From assembly GCA_018714925.1 (NCBI GenBank), contig DVMP01000048.1, forward strand, positions 1 through 45,404: a stretch of DNA of 45,404 nt. Direction: 5' to 3'. This stretch comes from Candidatus Allocopromorpha excrementigallinarum. GTDB lineage: Bacteria > Bacillota > Clostridia > Peptostreptococcales > Anaerovoracaceae. The position numbers and the translations under genes are program-made. Numbering within the stretch: position 1 is the stretch's first letter; the number at the start of each line of letters is the position of its first letter. A model generated the notes under the pieces. The model worked only from the letters and a program-made list of their open reading frames with translations, ran no database searches and was not told the origin of the DNA. Positions 41,253-45,404 of the stretch are shown in pieces.

Positions 41253-41819
41253 ATGAAGAAATACGCTTTTATTCTTAAGGCGGAGGGCGCGAAGCCCGAC
41301 ACCTGCTCTCTTACATACAGAAACGATGAAAGCCTTTGTATTATAGCCGCGGCGGGAAAGGTGCAGGCTGCGGAGGAATATGTGAAGGGACTTTCCGGGC
41401 AGGGCTTTTATACCATAGATCTCAGCGGTGAATTCAGCGACCCGGAGCTGGAGCTAATCAGCAGAGCGGCGGGAGAAAAGGTCAGTATCAGAAAGGCTCT
41501 TTATGATCTTAACGGTCTTGTGAGGCTGGACAGGCTGGAAGCTTCATTCCTGCCGAAAACACAAGGTATAATCATACGCGCCGGCGGAGTGGAAAAAGCC
41601 TGGGAGGGAGTTATAAGAAGAAGGTCCGGGGATGTGAGAGTGATGATTGTAAGGGATATCCCCCAGGCAAAAAGAGCAGCCGTAAGAATGCTGGAAAAGA
41701 GAGTGTGTCTCATAGAGCTGAGCCGGTGGTTTGATAATCTCAGACTGGATGCCGTAGTAAGGGCTGTGGACGACGCTGTTCCCGTAGGAACCTGCGGCAA
41801 GCTCTTTATATACAGGTGA
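41253..41819 (+). CDS. Internally duplicated DUF6506-like protein
   Basis: 188 residues with AGGAGG 5 nt upstream. Residues 1-90 and about 105-188 show the same pattern. The first half has YAFILKAEGAKPD, an AAEEYVKGLSGQG helix, YTIDLSGEFSDPEL and AAGEKVSI. The second has GIIIRAGG, AKRAAVRMLEKRVCLIELSR and AVDDAVPVGTCGKL. The second half matches DUF6506 proteins (IELCGGFGP, VPVGVV) moderately well. DUF6506 proteins are normally one copy of about 105 residues with no known function, so this is a fusion of two. No catalytic residues are evident. It precedes the feo operon by about 80 bp but has separate regulation. Confidence 0.7.
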   Translation: MKKYAFILKAEGAKPDTCSLTYRNDESLCIIAAAGKVQAAEEYVKGLSGQGFYTIDLSGEFSDPELELISRAAGEKVSIRKALYDLNGLVRLDRLEASFLPKTQGIIIRAGGVEKAWEGVIRRRSGDVRVMIVRDIPQAKRAAVRMLEKRVCLIELSRWFDNLRLDAVVRAVDDAVPVGTCGKLFIYR

Positions 41820-41901
41820 GCTTCAGGAACGCCCGTGAATCCTTTAAATTGCCCATTTAAAGATATCCGCCGCAATACCTGAGGATTTTTTGCCAAAGCT
41901 G

Positions 41902-41954
41902 TTGACAAAGTTTTTTAATATGTTAAAATAAGAACGCGGTTAGAAAATGCTAAC
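41902..41954 (+). promoter_or_regulatory. feoA promoter with start-site palindrome (iron-type operator)
   Basis: TTGACA (41902-41907), 16 bp, TAAAAT (41924-41929). GGTTAG (41938-41943)-N6-CTAAC (41950-41954) covers the predicted start near 41936. The -10 and the distance from -10 to GGTTAG (8 nt) are identical to the DUF3793 promoter. A DtxR-type ferrous-iron repressor is the likely ligand. Confidence 0.8.
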
Positions 41955-42030
41955 TACGGGACGGTTTACCTAACATACATTAAAGACAGATTATTCCCGT
42001 GGATATTTACAGACGGCGAAGGAGATAAAC

Positions 42031-42243
42031 ATGAATTTAAAGGAAGCGGCTATTGGAGAAACTTACATTATAAAGGAAATCCGTACAGATGACGAGGATC
42101 TGGAAGCTTTTCTTTTCCGTCTTGGCTGTTACAGCGGCGAGCCGATTACTGTGATCTCACATTTGAAAGGCGGCTGCGTTGTGTCCATCAAAGATGGCAG
42201 GTACAATATCGACAACGGCATCGCGGAGGCTGTTTTGATATAA
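42031..42243 (+). CDS. feoA: FeoA ferrous iron transport accessory protein
   Basis: 70 residues, an SH3-like small cytoplasmic protein that supports FeoB. Features: LKEAAIGETYIIKEI at the start, FLFRLGCYSGEPITVISHLK in the middle and GRYNIDNGIAEAVLI at the end. AAGGAG is 9 nt upstream. The leader is about 95 nt. Codon use (CGT for Arg, ATT for Ile) differs from feoB, which uses AGA and ATA, so the two may not share a recent history. Confidence 0.93.
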   Translation: MNLKEAAIGETYIIKEIRTDDEDLEAFLFRLGCYSGEPITVISHLKGGCVVSIKDGRYNIDNGIAEAVLI

Positions 42244-42248
42244 AGAGG

Positions 42249-42274
42249 AATAGTGGCTTGAGTCACTATTTTTT
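42249..42274 (+). terminator. Terminator or attenuator between feoA and feoB
   Basis: AATAGTG (42249-42255) pairs with CACTATT (42264-42270), loop of 8 nt, followed by T to 42274. It would lower read-through into feoB. Confidence 0.65.
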
Positions 42275-42283
42275 ATGGCCGGT

Positions 42284-42300
42284 GGTTAGCCATGTATAAC
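42284..42300. promoter_or_regulatory. Third, weaker iron-type palindrome upstream of feoB
   Basis: GGTTAG (42284-42289)-N6-ATAAC (42296-42300) has the same spacing as the two operator sites at 24479 and 41938 with one mismatch. No -35/-10 pair is seen beside it. Confidence 0.4.
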
Positions 42301-42341
42301 TACATATGCAATACTTAAGCTGATAAGCAGGAGGAGGTATT

Positions 42342-44357
42342 ATGAGAATTGCTTTTGCCGGCAACCCTAACAGCGGCAAGACGACTATGTACAACGCGCT
42401 GACAGGGAAAAGTGAACATGTTGGTAACTGGGCCGGGGTTACTATAGGAAAAAAGGAGAGCCCTATAAAGAAGGAGTTTTCCGGAGGAGCGTCGGAAGAG
42501 CTCATCGCGGTGGATCTGCCGGGAGCTTACTCCATGTCTCCCTTTACTCCGGAGGAAAGTATAACTAGCGGCTTTGTCAGAAATGAAAACCCGGATGCGA
42601 TTATTAACATCGTAGACGCCACAAATCTGAGCCGAAGCCTGTTTTTCACCACTCAGCTTCTGGAGCTGGGAATCCCGGTAGTCGTAGCGCTGAATAAAAG
42701 CGACGTTAACGAGAAGCAGGGGACTAAAATAGATGTAAAGCTCCTGGAGGAGAAGCTGGGCTGTCCGGTAATAGAGACTGTTTCCACCAGCAGCAGGGGG
42801 CTGAGGGAGGTAATGGAGAAGACGGCCGCCTTAAAGGGAAAAGGCCAGAAGGCTCCTTACATGCAGGCGGATATAGATATGACCGATAAAAACGCGGTAG
42901 ATGCTGAAGACAGAAAGAGATTCGCCTTTGTAAACAGCATAGTAAACGATGTGGAAACGAGAAAAATTCTCACAAAGGACACCACAAAGCAGGATAAGGT
43001 GGACCGTATTCTTACCAATAAAGTAGCCGGTATAATTATTTTCGCGGCGGTTATGTGGGCGGTGTTCTGGATCTCCCAGTCAAAGATAGGACCGCTTATC
43101 GCCGACTGGCTGGTAGGATGGATAGAGACCTTCCAGGGATGGGTGGCAGGACTTCTTGAAAACAGCTCGCCGTTCCTGCAGGCTCTTCTGGCAGACGGTA
43201 TAGTGGGCGGTGTAGGAGCCGTAGTCGGCTTCCTGCCGCTGGTAATGGTAATGTACTTCCTGATTGCTCTTCTTGAGGACTGCGGCTACATGGCCCGTGT
43301 CAGCGTTGTCATGGACCCTATCTTCAAGAGAGTGGGGCTTTCGGGAAAATCCATAATCCCTTTTATAATCACCACAGGCTGCGGAATACCCGGAATCATG
43401 GCCAGCCGTACAATCAGAGATGAAAGAGAAAGAAGGGCTACGGCCATGCTGGCCACCTTTATGCCGTGCGGCGCTAAAATACCTGTTATCGCCCTCTTCG
43501 CGGCGGTATTCTTCGGAGGGGCTTCCTGGGTAAGCTTTGTGGCGTACTTCGCAGGAATAGCTTTGATATTCCTGGGCGCGCTGCTCATAAAGCAGATTAC
43601 GGGACATAAATACAGAAAGTCATTCTTCATCATGGAGCTTCCGGAATATAAAATTCCGAGCCTTAAGAGAGCGGCATTCTCCATGCTGGGAAGAGCCAAG
43701 GCCTACATAGTCAAGGCAGCCACCATAATTCTGGTCTGCAACGCGGTAGTTCAGATTATGCAGTCCTTCAACTGGCAGCTTCAGCTGGTGGAGGAGGGAA
43801 TGGAAGACACCTCTATTCTGGCAACTATAGCCACTCCGTTTGCTGTACTTCTCATTCCTCTGGGATTCGGTGTATGGCAGATGGCGGCGGCAGCCATTAC
43901 AGGGTTTATCGCCAAGGAAAATGTAGTAGGTACGCTGGCGGTTGTTTACGGCCTGTCAGCCTTTATTGATACTGACGAGCTGGCGCTCACAGGAGGAGCG
44001 GGCGAAGTGGCCACAACCTTCGGACTCACTTCAGCAGCGGCTCTGGCATGCCTCATGTTCAACCTTTACACACCTCCTTGCTTCGCGGCTATTGGAGCCA
44101 TGAACTCGGAGCTGGGCAGCAAGAAGTGGCTCTGGGGCGGCATCGGACTGCAGCTGGCCACAGGCTATACTGTAGCCTTCCTGGTATATCAGGTGGGAAC
44201 TATTATCACCACAGGCAGTCTCGGTTCAGGCTTCCTGCCGGGTCTCATAGCGGTTCTTGCCATGGCGGCCATAGTGGTAATGGTTACAATTCGCTCCAAC
44301 CGTAAGCTGGCGGCGGAATACGGCGCCATCCACAGCAAAGGAGGAGTGACGGCATGA
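42342..44357 (+). CDS. feoB: FeoB ferrous iron transporter
   Basis: 671 residues. The N-terminal G domain has GNPNSGKT (7-14), DLPG (58-61) and NKSD (118-121), followed by a helical GDI-like region and a membrane domain with two FeoB gate repeats (LALLEDCGYMARVSVVMDPI region; GCGIPGIMASRTIRDE; TLYTPPC-like FNLYTPPCFAAIGAM near 570). It imports Fe(II) under anaerobic conditions with nucleotide hydrolysis. AGGAGGAGG precedes the ATG. The FeoB-associated gene overlaps its end by 4 bp. Confidence 0.96.
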   Translation: MRIAFAGNPNSGKTTMYNALTGKSEHVGNWAGVTIGKKESPIKKEFSGGASEELIAVDLPGAYSMSPFTPEESITSGFVRNENPDAIINIVDATNLSRSLFFTTQLLELGIPVVVALNKSDVNEKQGTKIDVKLLEEKLGCPVIETVSTSSRGLREVMEKTAALKGKGQKAPYMQADIDMTDKNAVDAEDRKRFAFVNSIVNDVETRKILTKDTTKQDKVDRILTNKVAGIIIFAAVMWAVFWISQSKIGPLIADWLVGWIETFQGWVAGLLENSSPFLQALLADGIVGGVGAVVGFLPLVMVMYFLIALLEDCGYMARVSVVMDPIFKRVGLSGKSIIPFIITTGCGIPGIMASRTIRDERERRATAMLATFMPCGAKIPVIALFAAVFFGGASWVSFVAYFAGIALIFLGALLIKQITGHKYRKSFFIMELPEYKIPSLKRAAFSMLGRAKAYIVKAATIILVCNAVVQIMQSFNWQLQLVEEGMEDTSILATIATPFAVLLIPLGFGVWQMAAAAITGFIAKENVVGTLAVVYGLSAFIDTDELALTGGAGEVATTFGLTSAAALACLMFNLYTPPCFAAIGAMNSELGSKKWLWGGIGLQLATGYTVAFLVYQVGTIITTGSLGSGFLPGLIAVLAMAAIVVMVTIRSNRKLAAEYGAIHSKGGVTA

Positions 44358-44551
44358 GCAACGTCATAGCTGTAATCGTACTGGCGGTAATTATAGGAGC
44401 CGCGGTAGGATATATTGTAAGATCGAGAAAAAAAGGAGCAAAATGTATCGGCTGTCCGGCTGGAGACAGCTGTTCCATGAAAAATATCAAAGCTCTTGAG
44501 CATTCGCTGGAGCAGTCAAAGCACGAGTGCGGCTGCCAAAGCGGCAAGTAA
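44354..44551 (+). CDS. FeoB-associated Cys-rich membrane protein
   Basis: 65 residues. One N-terminal membrane helix (VIAVIVLAVIIGAAVGYIV) then a short cytoplasmic tail with cysteines in KCIGCPAGDSC and HECGCQSG. It is the PF12669 type found right after feoB in Firmicutes and thought to assist FeoB, perhaps by handling iron. It starts in the feoB stop region (ATGA overlap). Confidence 0.92.
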   Translation: MSNVIAVIVLAVIIGAAVGYIVRSRKKGAKCIGCPAGDSCSMKNIKALEHSLEQSKHECGCQSGK

Positions 44552-44569
44552 CGGATAATAGACAGACGA

Positions 44570-44598
44570 AAAAGGGGTCGAAGATTTCGGCCCCTTTT
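44570..44598 (+). terminator. Terminator of the feo operon
   Basis: AAAAGGGG(T)CGAA (44570-44582) pairs with TTCG(G)CCCCTTTT (44586-44598) around a 3-nt loop; a near-perfect stem ending in T. Confidence 0.85.
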
Positions 44599-44707
44599 AT
44601 TCCGGCTTTTCCGCCCCGGAGAAGCCGTTGTTTCCTGCGACAGAATGGTAGACGGTGAAAGCATTAATCAGCGGTAGCTTTCCCTTTGAGCCGTGTTTCT
44701 ACCGCAA

Positions 44708-44803
44708 CTATTCCGATAATTTGCTTTTGAGGGAGAAATCACCGTCTGACATTTCCTCAGCTGACATGAAGCCTTGTAATTTCTCCCTGATCATGGTCTG
44801 CAT
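44708..44803 (-). pseudogene. Short protein-like frame, probably a gene relic
   Basis: A 31-codon frame from ATG 44801-44803 (MQTMIREKLQGFMSAEEM) to TAG at 44708-44710. The frame stays open upstream through CTGGFSLFG without a start. It looks like the end of a real protein, but the family is not recognised and no ribosome site is seen. Confidence 0.25.
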
Positions 44804-44916
44804 AATACCAAACAGGGAGAAGCCACCTGTGCAGGCATAAAAAATAATATTATACATTAAAGCGTTAAAGCGATATTTTTTATACAAATTCTATAAAATA
44901 GAAGCATTTCTCCCTG
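44729..44916. repeat. Cluster of four AGGGAGAAAT-type repeats in both orientations
   Basis: GAGGGAGAAAT (44729-44739), ATTTCTCCCTG (44779-44789), CAGGGAGAAG (44813-44822) and ATTTCTCCCTG (44906-44916). The second and third can form a stem. They lie in gene-poor mobile debris and may be element ends or a degraded repeat. Confidence 0.35.
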
Positions 44917-44984
44917 TATATAGCCAATATAAATGATTTCAGGCAGAAATCCCGTCCGCGGCCGGAAAAAATACCCTTGCTGTG

Positions 44985-45143
44985 GAACAATCACAAGCAA
45001 ATTCCATGATTACCGTATTCAACTGGTAAATTGCAGACATTTTTCCAAACAGAAAACATGATATGATCCGTCACTGTCTACTCAGATACAACAACCGTAA
45101 AGATGTGAAGTTTGTTGTAATGGACATGACCGGCGGACCTTGA
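44985..45143 (+). pseudogene. Degraded ISL3-type transposase fragment
   Basis: One reading frame gives MITVFNW, an internal stop (TAA 45027-45029), then IADIFPNRKHDMIRHCL and RKDVKFVVMDM before a stop at 45141-45143. The D-I-x-P-x-R-K stretch followed by VKxVVMDM resembles the first catalytic region of ISL3-family DDE transposases. Both ends are missing and no inverted repeats were found, so this is a remnant. Confidence 0.45.
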
Positions 45144-45248
45144 GCGTTTACATACTATCTTACCAATCCATAACGCACGTTATATCAGCTGCGTTAATCG
45201 TTGAAAACTCAACGCATATCGGATGTCGTAATACAAAATAAAACTTAA

Positions 45249-45404
45249 AGATATTTTATAACTATTATTCAGAAACAGAGCGCTTTGTGGGGAGAATTTA
45301 TAGATATGAAGGCGGCTGAGAATATTACGGAAGAGCTCAAGGCGAAGGATATGATGGCATGGATGCGAGCAATAAATAATATAAGTAATAGAGCTGATGA
45401 GGTC
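45249..45404 (+). pseudogene. TnpV-like C-terminal fragment running off the window
   Basis: An open frame from 45249 to the window end; an ATG at 45306 has GGGGAG 11 nt upstream. The sequence ENITEELKAKDMMAWMRAIN followed by NISNRADEV resembles the C-terminus of TnpV, an accessory protein of Tn4451-like elements, from memory of that family. The N-terminal two thirds are absent, so it is either a relic or a short new gene using the internal ATG. Confidence 0.45.

Noticed and set aside
44655-44840. 61-codon plus-strand frame after the feo operon
   Set aside because: No ribosome site, no recognisable pattern, and it lies in repeat-containing debris.
1-45404. tRNA, rRNA or CRISPR arrays
   Set aside because: No tRNA-like cloverleaf with a GTTCGAATC-type arm, no rRNA stretch and no regularly spaced repeats were seen on either strand.

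Overview
The window looks like a chromosomal segment of an anaerobic, amino-acid-fermenting member of the Clostridia. Signs are a complete oxidative ornithine-degradation operon, a multidomain flavodiiron protein with a rubredoxin tail, ferrous-iron uptake (FeoAB plus the small FeoB-associated protein), DUF3793 and an FHA-FtsW fusion. Codon use in the core genes favours ATA, AGA and AGG at moderate GC. A finer assignment, for example near Anaerovoracaceae/Family XIII, is only a guess.

Layout. (1) 1-2765 is an accessory block of different codon style: a truncated SAM methyltransferase, an ATC-hydrolase-like gene with its TetR regulator, and a membrane-anchored XRE regulator. (2) 2790-7083 is housekeeping: rlmH and walJ, RNase HI, a secreted metallophosphatase, an SGNH hydrolase and ArsR pair. 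(3) 7167-15705 is the ornithine module: a RocR-like sigma-54 activator, paired palindromic upstream sites, a near-perfect -24/-12 promoter, then ord-ortA-ortB-oraS-oraE-mutL-like and a terminator. No ornithine racemase is present. (4) 15990-19912 holds a GH3 hexosaminidase, birA-bioY and dapA. (5) 19915-24387 is a heterodimeric ABC exporter behind a structured leader, plus an anchored unknown protein. (6) 24442-25466 holds an iron-type promoter/operator with DUF3793, and a leaderless GIY-YIG gene. (7) 25568-29884 is moaA-moaC-mog-MOSC running straight into a flavodiiron protein. (8) 29981-31772 holds two enzyme-fold genes with altered catalytic motifs. (9) 31996-34793 is a manganese island: yybP-ykoY riboswitch, mntP, nfo and a convergent Mn-type CDF exporter. 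(10) 34822-40939 holds a TSCPD protein, DUF3048, and an operon of MerR/Zn-ribbon/methyltransferase-like fusion, FHA-FtsW and a class B PBP. (11) 41253-44598 is an internally duplicated DUF6506-like protein and feoA-feoB-FeoB-associated. (12) 44600-45404 is mobile-element debris.

The strongest regulatory observations are as follows. Two promoters 17 kb apart (DUF3793 and feoA) share the same -35/-10 and the same start-site palindrome at identical spacing, with a weaker third copy before feoB. The activator's palindrome occurs twice upstream of ord and once over the activator's own -35. A manganese riboswitch appears to control both an Mn exporter and endonuclease IV. Two genes have promoters placed so that transcription should begin at the start codon. 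In two other places an RNA hairpin contains or bridges a ribosome-binding site. All of this is read by eye; no alignment, folding or database search was run.
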